Source: Rossellomorea marisflavi (GTDB lineage Bacteria; Bacillota; Bacilli; Bacillales; Bacillaceae_B). From it: 64,000 nucleotides of DNA. Made by a program: the position numbers and the translations under genes. This document shows positions 34,586 to 43,512 of the stretch, piece after piece. Positions within the stretch are counted from its first letter, which is position 1, and every line of letters starts with the position of its first letter. The notes beneath the pieces were generated by a model. That model was not told the origin of the DNA. It searched no databases and was given only the letters and a program-made list of their open reading frames with translations. Location: positions 236,001 through 300,000 of the forward strand of contig NZ_CP081870.1 of the NCBI RefSeq assembly GCF_022170785.1, in the 5' to 3' direction.

Positions 34586-36034
34586 TTACAGGATCGGGGA
34601 GAGGAGCCGGGATATGGACTCCTTGAATTTGATCATGAGAGGTCGGCGGTGATAGTCCTCGAGGGTCAATTCTCTGCTCAATTTCCTGTCTTCCATGAAG
34701 GAGCGGCTGAGCTCACGTGAAAGCTTCCGGTCATAAAGAAAGGCATTCACCTCAAAGTTCAGGCGGAAGCTCCTCACGTCGATATTGGCTGTGCCGACCG
34801 ATGACAGTTCATCATCCACTACGATCGTCTTCGCGTGGATGAAGCCGTTATCGTAAATGAAGATCCTTGCCCCTGCCTTCAATAATTCCCCCACATATGA
34901 GTAAGTCGCCCAGTAAACAAACATGTGATCAGGCTTGTTCGGGATCATGATCCGGACGTCTTTCCCGGTGAGTGCAGCGATGCGCAGGGAATCCAAGAGA
35001 CTTTCATCCGGGATGAAATAGGGTGTCTGGATGTAGATCGAGTGCTTGGCCGATGAAATCATCTTCAAGTATCCGTTCTTGATCTGCTCCCATTCTGAAT
35101 CAGGTCCCGAGGTGACAATCTGGATCCCCGTCGAGCCGCTGAAGGAAGCGGTCGGGAAGTATTTTCCCTCATAGGAGATCTTCCTTGATTTTGTGGCCTG
35201 GTTCCAGTCCAGGATGAAGCGTGTCTGCATGGCGAGGGAGGCGCTGCCGATCACCCGGAGATGCGTGTCCCTCCAGTATCCGAACTTTGGATCCAAGCCG
35301 AGGTATTCATCGCCGACGTTGAATCCGCCCACGTACCCTACCTTCCCGTCGATGATGACGAGTTTGCGGTGATTCCGGTAGTTGAGGCGCAGGTTCACAA
35401 ACGGGATCTTCGACGGGAAGAAGACTGCGACTTCCCCTCCGACCGCCGTCAGATGCCTGAAGAAACGGGGCCTTGTCCGTCTTGAGCCCATCTCATCATA
35501 AAGGATGCGGACCTCAATGCCCTGTTTCGCCTTCTCGATGAGCTTATCCACGATTTTTTTGCCGAGCTGATCTTTTTTGAAGATATAATATTGAATATGA
35601 ATATGGCTCCTTGCCTGTTCGATGTCGCGCAAGAGGGCTTCGAACTTCTCCTGCCCGTCTGTATAGACCGTAACATCATTGTCCTGGGTCAGCAGGGCGT
35701 CATTGTTGATGAGATGCATATAGATGAGGTCCTGATGGGGAGAAATTTCTCTGTGCCTGAAAGGGAGGGATCGTTCCCTCAGAGATCGGGTTTGTTCGAT
35801 CAAGAGGTCCTCGATCCCGATCTTTTTGATTCCTTCCCAATCGAAGAGGCGTTTCCTGGTCATGTTTTGTCCGAAAATCAAATAAAGGATGAAGCCGAGA
35901 TACGGAATATAAAAGAGAACCATGAGCCAAGCCCATGTCGCCCCGGCATTTCTCCTTTCAAGGAAGACGATGATGGAAGCGAGCACCAGGTTGAAGAAGA
36001 ATAAAACCCCTAAGAGGATGGAAAGAATGTGCAT
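34586..36034 (-). CDS. cls: Cardiolipin synthase
   Basis: A 482-residue membrane enzyme that condenses phosphatidylglycerol to cardiolipin. Two N-terminal membrane helices (PLDNc domain, residues 1-55) precede two phospholipase-D domains with HKD motifs: NHRKLVIIDGKVGYVGGFN in the first and HAKTIVVDDELSSVGTANID in the second. The ATG at 36034 follows AAAAGGAG with ideal spacing; the frame is open to 36052. The divergent histidine kinase gene begins 87 bp away. Confidence 0.95.
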   Translation of the reverse strand: MHILSILLGVLFFFNLVLASIIVFLERRNAGATWAWLMVLFYIPYLGFILYLIFGQNMTRKRLFDWEGIKKIGIEDLLIEQTRSLRERSLPFRHREISPHQDLIYMHLINNDALLTQDNDVTVYTDGQEKFEALLRDIEQARSHIHIQYYIFKKDQLGKKIVDKLIEKAKQGIEVRILYDEMGSRRTRPRFFRHLTAVGGEVAVFFPSKIPFVNLRLNYRNHRKLVIIDGKVGYVGGFNVGDEYLGLDPKFGYWRDTHLRVIGSASLAMQTRFILDWNQATKSRKISYEGKYFPTASFSGSTGIQIVTSGPDSEWEQIKNGYLKMISSAKHSIYIQTPYFIPDESLLDSLRIAALTGKDVRIMIPNKPDHMFVYWATYSYVGELLKAGARIFIYDNGFIHAKTIVVDDELSSVGTANIDVRSFRLNFEVNAFLYDRKLSRELSRSFMEDRKLSRELTLEDYHRRPLMIKFKESISRLLSPIL

Positions 36035-36120
36035 GCTTTTTCTCCTTTTCAAACCAACTAATGGTAATATATTGTAGTGTACGAGTTATAGTATGTCCGG
36101 ATCAGAAAGAAGGTGAACAG

Positions 36121-37218
36121 ATGAAGTATGCTTTCATACGGACGATGCTGATGGCAGGTCTCTGGGCGTTTTGGATAACAGAAGCATATACGGGTCTTGA
36201 ATCCCTTATCACCCTTATCATCCTGTCCGCCTTGTCCATAGCCCTGTTCTTCTTGGTGCCGTTGATGAAAATCCCCCAGATTAGCTATATGCTTCAGCTA
36301 CTATTGGTGATGGTCGGAACCATCATCACCCATTATACACCACTCATCATGTGGGCCGTCGTGTTCCTGATTCTCATGGAAGCTGCGGTCACACTGAGGA
36401 AGGATCAATTTCGGCAGAGTCTGTTTGCAACGGCCGCCTTCTTGATCGTGGTGGCGATTTATTCATATCCTATCACCGATTATGAAATATGGATCATCGT
36501 GGTCTTTTTCCTCTTTTCTACTTATAAGGTAAATGAGGACCGGCTGGAAAGCAAGGAGCAACGGGTGCTCTATGAACAGTTATTGGGAGAATACAGAAGC
36601 CTCAAGCGTCTGCAATTCGTGACGGAGCAACATTCGAAGGCCGAGGAGCGAACGAGGATTGCGCGTGATATCCATGATTCCGTGGGTCACAAACTGACGG
36701 CCCTCCTTATGCAGATCGAGATGCTGTCGATCCAGAATGGGAAGGAAGGATATCGGGATCTTAAGCGTCTTGCCGAAGATAGTCTGGAAGAGACGAGGGA
36801 AGCCGTAAGGACACTGAAGGATGGGGAACTGTCGGGTATCCAATCCGTCCTCCAGCTTGTCAGGAAGCTAGAATCCGAGAGTCATATCCAGATCCAGCTC
36901 ACCACCCGGCAGGGGATCCTCTCCTCAAGGTTTACCAATGAACAGAATGTCGCCCTTTACAGAAGCATCCAGGAGGGCGTGACGAATGCCATGAGACATG
37001 CTCATGTGAGAGAAATACGCGTGACACTCGGAAAGACGGCACAGGGGCACGCAAGCCTGGTCATCGTGAACAATGTGAAAGATCCGGTCCCGATCAAACC
37101 GGGATTCGGCCTGACAAGTATGAGGGAGCGACTCGAGAAGATTGGGGGTCGTCTTGACATCCAACAGACCGATCGTGAGTTCTCTTTGACTATATCATTT
37201 CCTATAGAGGAGGCGTAG
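36121..37218 (+). CDS. Sensor histidine kinase, LnrJ/YfiJ-like
   Basis: A 365-residue kinase with about five membrane helices packed in the first 155 residues and no large outside loop, as in kinases that sense membrane-active drugs. HisKA_3 dimerisation domain with phospho-acceptor His in TRIARDIHDSVGHKLTALL, then an HATPase domain with a degenerate N-box (EGVTNAMRHAH) and GFGLTSMRERL. ATG 36121 has GAAGGTGAA; the longer frame from 36061 lacks one. It is followed after 4 bp by its response regulator and then by an ABC exporter, the order of lnrJKLMN. Confidence 0.88.
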   Translation: MKYAFIRTMLMAGLWAFWITEAYTGLESLITLIILSALSIALFFLVPLMKIPQISYMLQLLLVMVGTIITHYTPLIMWAVVFLILMEAAVTLRKDQFRQSLFATAAFLIVVAIYSYPITDYEIWIIVVFFLFSTYKVNEDRLESKEQRVLYEQLLGEYRSLKRLQFVTEQHSKAEERTRIARDIHDSVGHKLTALLMQIEMLSIQNGKEGYRDLKRLAEDSLEETREAVRTLKDGELSGIQSVLQLVRKLESESHIQIQLTTRQGILSSRFTNEQNVALYRSIQEGVTNAMRHAHVREIRVTLGKTAQGHASLVIVNNVKDPVPIKPGFGLTSMRERLEKIGGRLDIQQTDREFSLTISFPIEEA

Positions 37219-37222
37219 CCAG

Positions 37223-37855
37223 ATGAAAAGGATCATGATTGTAGAAGATCAAGGCATAGTCCGGCAGGGTTTGAAGATGATGATCGAGCAAGATCCCGCC
37301 TTTAAGGTGGTCGCTGAAGCCTCTAACGGAAGAGAGGCTTTAGAGAAGATGGACCTTCATGCCCTGGATCTGATCCTGATGGATATCAGGATGCCTGAGA
37401 TGAACGGAATCGAAGCGACAAGGGCCATCAAAGCAAGTTGGCCCCAGGTGAAGGTCCTGATGCTCACAACCTTCAACGATGACGAATATGCCATGCAGGC
37501 GTTGAAGGAAGGGGCCAATGGATTCCTCCTGAAAACCTCGGACGGGGAGCAGCTCCTGCACTCTGTCCACAGCTGCCTGAATGGGGGGATGACGATCCAC
37601 GATGAAGTGGCGGCGAAAGTGGTCCCCCGCCTTCTTTCCACCCGGAAGGAAACGCCACCGACCCATTCCCTTACGCCGAGGGAACTGTCCATTACGAAGC
37701 TGGTTGGGGAAGGGAAGACCAATAAAGAGATTGCCGATCAGCTTTTCTTATCGGTGGGTACAGTGAAAAATCACATCTCCCAGATCCTGCAGAAGCTGGA
37801 GCTGAGGGATCGCACCCAGCTCGCTATCTATGCAGTGCGGCATGATATCGCCTGA
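37223..37855 (+). CDS. NarL/LuxR-type response regulator, LnrK/YfiK-like
   Basis: A 210-residue regulator. The receiver domain (1-120) has the phospho-acceptor Asp in LILMDIRMPEMNG and the conserved Thr/Lys region LMLTTFND and LKTS. The C-terminal LuxR-type helix-turn-helix (LTPRELSITKLVGEGKTNKEIA, then GTVKNHI) binds DNA. It should be phosphorylated by the adjacent kinase and activate the downstream exporter, which sits behind a terminator and its own promoter region. Confidence 0.92.
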   Translation: MKRIMIVEDQGIVRQGLKMMIEQDPAFKVVAEASNGREALEKMDLHALDLILMDIRMPEMNGIEATRAIKASWPQVKVLMLTTFNDDEYAMQALKEGANGFLLKTSDGEQLLHSVHSCLNGGMTIHDEVAAKVVPRLLSTRKETPPTHSLTPRELSITKLVGEGKTNKEIADQLFLSVGTVKNHISQILQKLELRDRTQLAIYAVRHDIA

Positions 37856-37878
37856 GGCCGGTTATCCGGTCTTTTTTT
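37855..37878 (+). terminator. Intrinsic terminator after response regulator
   Basis: AGGCCGG (37855-37861), loop TTAT, CCGGTCT (37866-37872), then T-run. The stem begins at the stop codon. Confidence 0.82.
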
Positions 37879-37990
37879 ATGGAAAATATGACGGAGGTCA
37901 TGGGTATAGGGTGAAGGTTGTGACAAAGGTAAGTGTAAGGTCCACCCTTTCTCCAATAGAATGAATGTATAAAGAAGGAGGCGGTTCACT

Positions 37991-38923
37991 ATGTTGGAAG
38001 CCGTGGAGCTGACAAAACATTTCAAGAAGAATAAGGTCGTGGACGGATTGAACCTGTTCATCGAGAAGGGAGAAACGGTCGGATTGCTTGGTCCGAACGG
38101 AGCAGGGAAGTCCACGACAATCTCGATGATCTCGACCCTCATCTCACCGACCGATGGAGATGTGCGGTTGAAGAATGAGAGCGTCCTGAGAGACCCTCAG
38201 TCCCTCAGGGAAGTACTCGGTGTCGTCCCTCAGGAAATCGCTCTATACACGGACCTCACGGCAAAGGAGAACCTGGAATTCTTCGGGAGGATCAACCATC
38301 TGAAAGGGGGCCTTCTGAAGGAACGGGTCATCCAGGTATTGGACCAGATCGGGCTGACCGAGCGGAAGAATGATATCGTCAAAACCTTCTCGGGAGGTAT
38401 GAAAAGGCGGCTGAACATAGGTGTCGCCCTTCTCCATGAGCCGGAAATCCTCATCATGGATGAACCGACCGTCGGAATCGATCCCCAGTCAAGGAGCTAT
38501 ATCCTGGAGCAGGTCAAGAGACTCAATCAGGAGAAGGGCATGACCATCATCTATACGAGTCATTACATGGAGGAAGTGGAGTTCCTGTGCGACCGGATCT
38601 ATATCATGGATAAAGGACATATCATCGCCTCGGGTACAAAAGAAGAGATCAAAAGCATCCTTTCTTCTGAATCCACGATTGTGATCAAACTCGAGAAGAT
38701 GGTGCCCTCCTTCACTGAAGGCCTTTCTGCCATCCCATCCGTCATGAACGTGACGTCTTCAGAGAAGGAAATCGTGATGGTGATCCCGAAAGAACAGAAT
38801 CTGTTCAATCAGGTATTCCAGCTCGCTGAGGATACCGGTGCCGTGATCCTGTCCATTGATCGAAAGACCCCGACGCTTGAGGATGTTTTCCTCCATTTGA
38901 CCGGTCGGGCATTACGGGATTGA
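37991..38923 (+). CDS. ABC transporter ATP-binding protein, LnrL/YfiL-like
   Basis: A 310-residue ATPase of the drug-export (DrrA/CcmA) type. Walker A GPNGAGKST, Q-loop VPQEIALY, signature FSGGMKRR, Walker B ILIMDEPT and switch His in YTSHYMEE. A C-terminal extension of about 80 residues is normal for this type. GAAGGAGG ribosome site. A TAGAAT -10-like box with a weak -35 lies about 35 bp upstream, suiting activation by the response regulator. Confidence 0.92.
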   Translation: MLEAVELTKHFKKNKVVDGLNLFIEKGETVGLLGPNGAGKSTTISMISTLISPTDGDVRLKNESVLRDPQSLREVLGVVPQEIALYTDLTAKENLEFFGRINHLKGGLLKERVIQVLDQIGLTERKNDIVKTFSGGMKRRLNIGVALLHEPEILIMDEPTVGIDPQSRSYILEQVKRLNQEKGMTIIYTSHYMEEVEFLCDRIYIMDKGHIIASGTKEEIKSILSSESTIVIKLEKMVPSFTEGLSAIPSVMNVTSSEKEIVMVIPKEQNLFNQVFQLAEDTGAVILSIDRKTPTLEDVFLHLTGRALRD

Positions 38924-38936
38924 GGAGGAGTATAAG

Positions 38937-40202
38937 ATGATGATTCCATTTATCAAAAAACAATTGCTCCTGATGATCCGGAACCCCCAAATCCTCCTCA
39001 TCCTATTGGGGATGCCCCTCCTGCTCATCACCATTCTGGGATTTGCCTTGGGGGATCTGATGAACGGTGAGGAAGAGCCCATTGAAGCCAAGGTTGGTTT
39101 CGTTGTGGAAGGGGATCCCTCAGATGAACTCAAACAGTTCCAACAAGAAGTAGATGGGAGCGAGATGCCTGCACAACAAAAAGAGGAATTGAAAGCGGCA
39201 GCCGCTCAGGCCCTTCCCATCGACGCCTTGAAAAAGGATTTATTCGGAAGTAAAGAAGTGAAGAAGTTCATTCAGCTGAAAGAGAAAAAAGCAGAAGATC
39301 TTGACCGGCTCAGGGATAACGATGAGTATTCAGCCATCATCCATTTTTCCGAAGGTTATACCCTGACCATGCTCCGACAGGCGTTCCTTGAGGGGAGTGA
39401 AAGTCCCGACATCACCGTCATCAAAAATGATGGAAGACCGCTTACAGCCAATATGGTGACCGATATGCTCACGTCGTATCAAGAGCAATACACCCTTGCC
39501 CTGCAGGCAGGGAAAGCGGGGATTAACCCTGCGGCCATCATTCCCGACGAAGCGTCCTTCGGTTCGGTGGAAAAACTCGAGGACCGTCAACCCCTTTCGT
39601 CCATGGCGTATTATGCAGTGGGGATGAGTGTCATGTTCGTCCTTTATATCGCGACGAATATGGGAAGCTTCGCGTTCATGGAGAAGGAAGATCGCGTGTT
39701 TGACCGATTGATTTTTGCCGGGGTATCACCCTTAAAGTATCTATTGAGCGTATTGATCACCACGATCATCCTCGCGTTCCTCCAGATCAGTATCCTGTTC
39801 AGTGCGAGTGCGCTATTTTATGGAGTGAAATTCCCGGACATAGGCGCATTTCTCCTCGTGACTCTATGCATCTGTTTTGCCGTCGGAGGATTAGGGGCGT
39901 TGATTACGGCCATATGCTACAAAGGCAACTCGGAATCAATCGCGAGTTTTTTCTCCTCCATCGGAGTGGCAGTCCTCGCGTTCCTCGGTGGAAGCTTCGG
40001 TCCGCTTACGAGTGGCAAGCTCATGGGGATCCTCGCCGATCTGGTTCCGAATGGGGCCGCCATGACAGCGTATTTCAAAGTCTTTCAAGGATATGGGATC
40101 GGAGATGTTCTCCCGAATATATGGGCCATGCTCGGTTTCGGTCTCCTTGCCATCATTGTTGCCACGATTGTATTTCCTAAGGAAGGGGGACACGCAGTAT
40201 GA
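38937..40202 (+). CDS. ABC-2 type permease, LnrM/YfiM-like
   Basis: A 421-residue permease of the ABC-2 family: one N-terminal membrane helix (residues 18-40), a large extracytoplasmic domain (about 45-220) and a C-terminal block of about five helices (SMAYYAVGMSVMFVLYIATN onward). This is the architecture of YhgE/LnrM-type lipid or drug exporters. It overlaps the next permease gene by four bases. Confidence 0.9.
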   Translation: MMIPFIKKQLLLMIRNPQILLILLGMPLLLITILGFALGDLMNGEEEPIEAKVGFVVEGDPSDELKQFQQEVDGSEMPAQQKEELKAAAAQALPIDALKKDLFGSKEVKKFIQLKEKKAEDLDRLRDNDEYSAIIHFSEGYTLTMLRQAFLEGSESPDITVIKNDGRPLTANMVTDMLTSYQEQYTLALQAGKAGINPAAIIPDEASFGSVEKLEDRQPLSSMAYYAVGMSVMFVLYIATNMGSFAFMEKEDRVFDRLIFAGVSPLKYLLSVLITTIILAFLQISILFSASALFYGVKFPDIGAFLLVTLCICFAVGGLGALITAICYKGNSESIASFFSSIGVAVLAFLGGSFGPLTSGKLMGILADLVPNGAAMTAYFKVFQGYGIGDVLPNIWAMLGFGLLAIIVATIVFPKEGGHAV

Positions 40203-41308
40203 AGGGCCTGTTGTACGGGAAATTGAAAATGTTGATCAGGAAGCCTTGGCCGTTCCTGCTCACCACCATTGTCTGTCTGATGTTTGCTTTCTTTACCAGT
40301 CAGTCCGGCGCCAATGAAGTGACCGTGCCGTACTCGACGGAAGGAGGGGAAGACGCTCCCGAAGCGATCATGGAGGAATTGAAGGCATCCAATTCGATCA
40401 TCTTCCAGGAAATGTCGAAGGGTGACCTTAATGACCAAGTCAGTGAAGGGAAGAGCTCACTTGGCCTTATCCTTGGTGATAATGATTACACGATCATTGC
40501 ATCGGCCGATACCCCGAATGTACCACAGATCAATCAGATCGTGAGGAAGGCGTACATGAAGGTGGCACAACAGAAGGAAGTGGAGGCTGTTGCTGCAGAG
40601 CAGGGAATCGGCTCGGAAGAAGTACAGGGATGGTTCAAGGATATCAAAGATGACCCATCTTTCTCTCTAAAGGAAGCGACGTTCCGGAGCGACGGGGACT
40701 GGGTATACGATGTGAAGCTTCAGTCGCTCTTCGGATTCTCTCTGTTTTTCGTGATTTATACGATTGCTTATAATGTGGCGACCATCATGAATGAGAAGCG
40801 TATGGGCATCTGGGACCGGATGATCCTGTCTCCCGTGAAGAAGTGGGAAATGTATACGGCGAATCTGTTATACAGCTTCATCCTGGGGTACGTACAGATC
40901 CTCCTTGTATTTCTGGTGTTCCGGTACATCACAGATGTTAATTTCTACGGCCATTTCGCATGGGTGCTCGTATTGCTCATACCATATGTCTTTGCAATCG
41001 TGGCATTATCCATCTTCATCACTGGGCTTGTGAAGAAATCCCAGCACTTCAATGCCGTGATTCCCATTGTTGCCGTGAGCATGGCCATGCTTGGTGGGGC
41101 TTACTGGCCGCTTGAGATCGTGAACTCCCCCGTGATGATCGCGATTTCCAAAGTCATCCCCATCACATATGGAATGGAGATCTTGAAGGGCGTCACCGTC
41201 AATCAGCTCGGTCTGGGAGACATCCTTTACCCGGTTTCCATCCTTCTCCTTATGGGAGTGTTATTCCTCGGTCTGGGGCTCAATTTCATGGAGAAACGGC
41301 ACGTATAG
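40199..41308 (+). CDS. ABC-2 type permease, LnrN/YfiN-like
   Basis: A 369-residue second permease of the exporter: N-terminal helix (PWPFLLTTIVCLMFAFF), external domain to about residue 175, then six C-terminal helices including the conserved NEKRMGIWDRMILSPVKKWE segment after the first. It is translationally coupled to the preceding gene (ATGA). With the ATPase and partner permease it should form a heterodimeric exporter; by order of genes it corresponds to linearmycin-resistance LnrLMN, but its drug range is unknown. Confidence 0.9.
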   Translation: MKGLLYGKLKMLIRKPWPFLLTTIVCLMFAFFTSQSGANEVTVPYSTEGGEDAPEAIMEELKASNSIIFQEMSKGDLNDQVSEGKSSLGLILGDNDYTIIASADTPNVPQINQIVRKAYMKVAQQKEVEAVAAEQGIGSEEVQGWFKDIKDDPSFSLKEATFRSDGDWVYDVKLQSLFGFSLFFVIYTIAYNVATIMNEKRMGIWDRMILSPVKKWEMYTANLLYSFILGYVQILLVFLVFRYITDVNFYGHFAWVLVLLIPYVFAIVALSIFITGLVKKSQHFNAVIPIVAVSMAMLGGAYWPLEIVNSPVMIAISKVIPITYGMEILKGVTVNQLGLGDILYPVSILLLMGVLFLGLGLNFMEKRHV

Positions 41309-41311
41309 AGC

Positions 41312-41485
41312 CTAGAAGATTTTCCAGAATCCAAGTACGACCAGCAAGACACTGGTGATGAATGTGATTCCGATCAGCATAAAGAAGAAATCAAGAACGC
41401 TGTCTACGAATCCTTTCTTGCGGTTGGAACGTCTGAAATGGCGAACTTCCTTACGAGGTGTATGCGTATGGACGACTCGACTCAT
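41312..41485 (-). CDS. Small basic membrane protein (57 residues)
   Basis: A short gene with a strong AAAGGAGG ribosome site nine bases before ATG 41485. The product starts MSRVVHTHTPRKEVRHFRR, is highly basic in the first 25 residues, and has one hydrophobic helix in the second half (FFFMLIGITFITSVLLVVLGF). It ends three bases beyond the stop of the convergent permease gene. I do not recognise a family. The charge pattern implies the N-terminus in the cytoplasm. Confidence 0.72.
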   Translation of the reverse strand: MSRVVHTHTPRKEVRHFRRSNRKKGFVDSVLDFFFMLIGITFITSVLLVVLGFWKIF

Positions 41486-41794
41486 AGTGAGATTCCTCCT
41501 TTATGGTAGTAATGAGTTAATTCGAGGAATGAAGTGAAAATCCTTCCTGGATTGAAGAATTATGCCGAAACCTGTTGATGGAGGGGGAGCGTGAGGGGCA
41601 TGACGGCGATGTTTCATAAGAAAGTATAAACCGGGCGCTCGCGTCCGGTTTTTCATTTGATGGTGTCCCGAAGACCGGCTTAAGGTTCAATGAATGACGT
41701 GATAAAAGATCGATCGGTCGAACAGAGAAAAAAGTTCAGCTTTGTAGGATTATTGTTTCATATTTGGGGAAAAAGAAAAGCAATTGAATAAAGG
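41486..41794. other. Intergenic stretch with tiny ORFs and no assigned gene
   Basis: No gene is assigned in this part of a 434-bp gap. Two tiny overlapping frames with purine-rich upstream sequence (41562-41594, and GTG 41591-41629) precede a terminator. They would encode 10 and 12 residues; I see no basis for calling them genes. Confidence 0.4.
41628..41653 (+). terminator. Terminator-like hairpin
   Basis: AAACCGG (41628-41634) pairs with CCGGTTT (41645-41651), followed by TT. It ends an unknown short transcript in this gap. Confidence 0.65.
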
Positions 41795-41820
41795 TGAAAC
41801 TTTTTAATGCGTCGAACGTA
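41795..41820 (+). promoter_or_regulatory. Sigma-W-type (ECF) promoter
   Basis: TGAAAC (41795-41800), exactly 16 bp, then CGTA (41817-41820), a perfect match to the Bacillus sigma-W consensus. It lies 99 bp before the GTG of a 49-residue gene. Confidence 0.75.
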
Positions 41821-41919
41821 CAAATAGGTGAGTGATACATACAAGAGCTGTCGCTGTTGATTATGATCCTTCTTGTACGAAACCAAACTGGCCAAAGGCC
41901 AAAAAAAGAGGTGAATAAC

Positions 41920-42069
41920 GTGGTAAAGGAGAACGATCGCTTAAAACGAGTGATAACCAAATTGTCGAATGTCGGTGTCAACATCACCAAAACGAAATCA
42001 AGACGGGAAATCCTACAGTCACTGAAGCAGTATCAGCCATTACCGAAGACGTTAACACAAGACTCTTAA
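41920..42069 (+). CDS. Small charged protein under a sigma-W-type promoter
   Basis: A 49-residue, basic, probably helical protein beginning MVKENDRLKRVITKL (GTG start). AGAGGTGAA lies upstream with good spacing; the open frame goes back to 41857 but has no ribosome site. The hydrophobic spacing of RLKRVITKLSNVGVNITK would allow an amphipathic helix. I do not recognise a family. Its ECF-type promoter suggests a role in envelope stress (inference). Confidence 0.6.
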   Translation: MVKENDRLKRVITKLSNVGVNITKTKSRREILQSLKQYQPLPKTLTQDS

Positions 42070-42144
42070 TGTCCATGGGGATGTACAGACATAATTCCTG
42101 AACCTCCACGATATACTAGGGAATAATGAAGAGGAGGGGATCCC

Positions 42145-42423
42145 ATGGAGAGACTGATGTTCGATATGGCTACGCTGAAGGACATCAAAAAGAAAGCCGA
42201 TGAATTATCCTATTTCTGCTTGAGCGGGACGGAGGAACTGGACGCGGTGAAGTTGACCCAGGCGCTGGATCAAGTAAGCCGGGCGCTTTCGATGTTTGCA
42301 GAAGTGGAGCTCCATCTGATGAATGGCCGTTCGATTCCATTTGATCCCGAGAGCTACATCAGGGGCAGACTCGGGCTGGCACACCGTTCATTGCTGTCTG
42401 TATCCCCATCACATACAGCCTAG
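42145..42423 (+). CDS. Conserved small hypothetical protein
   Basis: A 92-residue soluble protein with a good GAGGAGGGG ribosome site. It appears mainly helical (MATLKDIKKKADELSYF; LTQALDQVSRALSMFAEVELHLM) and has no membrane segment or motif I recognise. Its stop codon is followed at once by the long inverted repeat 42425-42559. Confidence 0.65.
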   Translation: MERLMFDMATLKDIKKKADELSYFCLSGTEELDAVKLTQALDQVSRALSMFAEVELHLMNGRSIPFDPESYIRGRLGLAHRSLLSVSPSHTA

Positions 42424-42424
42424 G

Positions 42425-42559
42425 AAAGAGGTTGACCCAAGACGGGTAAACGTACTGACACATGAGTGAGGCTTTTGACTGTTAAATGAATACGCAGAAC
42501 TCATTTGGCCTGTCCTTTAAGGATGACTATTCCTCATCGTTTTGGGTCAGCCTCTTTTT
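42425..42559. repeat. Long inverted repeat, terminator-like, with about 93-nt loop
   Basis: Arm 1 (42425-42444, AAAGAGGTTGACCCAAGACG) pairs with arm 2 (42538-42557) with a few mismatches; arm 2 ends in TTTTT. The type GAGG-TGACCC/GGGTCA-CCTC recurs as terminators in Bacillaceae. The loop holds a second possible pairing (GAGTGAGGC region with CTCAT words) but no gene. Confidence 0.65.
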
Positions 42560-42614
42560 GTTTCCTGGAAAGTCCGGCTACATACCCTTATTGAGAAGAA
42601 AGCAGGTGAGCGCC

Positions 42615-43508
42615 ATGTACTCAGACATTCTATTGATATGCAACGGAAAGGCGGGGCAAGGAAAACTGGAAGCATTGCTGAAGGATACCATTCCCCCCCT
42701 TTTAGATGTGTGCACGAATATAACGATCCACCCAACCAAAGATAAAGGCGATGCCGAGCGCTTCTGCCGGGGAAAAGGCCGTTCATTCGACCTTGTCATC
42801 ATCCTCGGCGGGGACGGGACGGTCCATGAGGTCATCAACGGGCTCGCTGACTTGGACGAACGCCCTTTGACAGCCATCCTTCCTGGAGGGACATGCAATG
42901 ATTTTGCCCGATCCCTTCATATCCCCATGAATATCAAGCAGGCTGTCCAGCTTATTGTCGAGCACCCTCTCCGGAAGAGTGTTGATCTTGTTAAGACGGA
43001 CAACCGTTATTTCAGTAATTTCTGGGGGACCGGATTGATTTCACAGGCGAGCGATAACATCGACGTCGGATCAAAAGGAGTCCTCGGGAAGCTGAGCTAT
43101 TATATCAGCGCCTTTCAAACCATACAGGATGCCCCGGTTCTGAAGGTGAAAGTGAGAACCGACGAAGAGGAATTCGAGGAAGATGTAGTGATGGTACTGG
43201 CCGCCAATGGAAAATCCATCGGTGCGAATGCCCTGCCTCAATCCATCAGCCTAGAAGATGGATTACTCGATCTGTATCTAGTGAAACGGACGGGCTTTCC
43301 GCTTCTGAAGGAATTCTTCTTGATGAAGGGGACCGGCGATGTGAGTCACACGTTCGAGGATATCCGTCATATCCGAACATGGAGTTTGGAGGTCGAACTT
43401 TCTGAGAAAGAGAAGTTCGATATGGACGGCGAATTGTATGACGGTAAACGTCAGACGATGAAGGTGCTTCCTGGCCATATGGATTTCATCGTTGGCGTCG
43501 AAGGATAA
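42615..43508 (+). CDS. Diacylglycerol kinase-family lipid kinase (YegS/DagK-like)
   Basis: A 297-residue soluble lipid kinase. N-terminal nucleotide domain with ICNGKAGQGK, the signature GGDGTVHEVINGLADL and PGGTCNDFARSL; C-terminal beta-rich domain ending with KFDMDGELYDG. Members phosphorylate diacylglycerol, sphingoid bases or related lipids, and in Bacillus several copies exist; the exact substrate is unclear. The open frame begins inside the inverted repeat (42486), but ATG 42615 follows CAGGTGAG. Confidence 0.9.
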   Translation: MYSDILLICNGKAGQGKLEALLKDTIPPLLDVCTNITIHPTKDKGDAERFCRGKGRSFDLVIILGGDGTVHEVINGLADLDERPLTAILPGGTCNDFARSLHIPMNIKQAVQLIVEHPLRKSVDLVKTDNRYFSNFWGTGLISQASDNIDVGSKGVLGKLSYYISAFQTIQDAPVLKVKVRTDEEEFEEDVVMVLAANGKSIGANALPQSISLEDGLLDLYLVKRTGFPLLKEFFLMKGTGDVSHTFEDIRHIRTWSLEVELSEKEKFDMDGELYDGKRQTMKVLPGHMDFIVGVEG

Positions 43509-43512
43509 AAGG

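Noticed and set aside
41400-41485. Apparent 2-nt frameshift in the small membrane protein gene
   Set aside because: Careful re-reading of the GTGTATGCGTATGG segment and a check of the overlapping plus-strand frame show that the 57-residue frame is intact.
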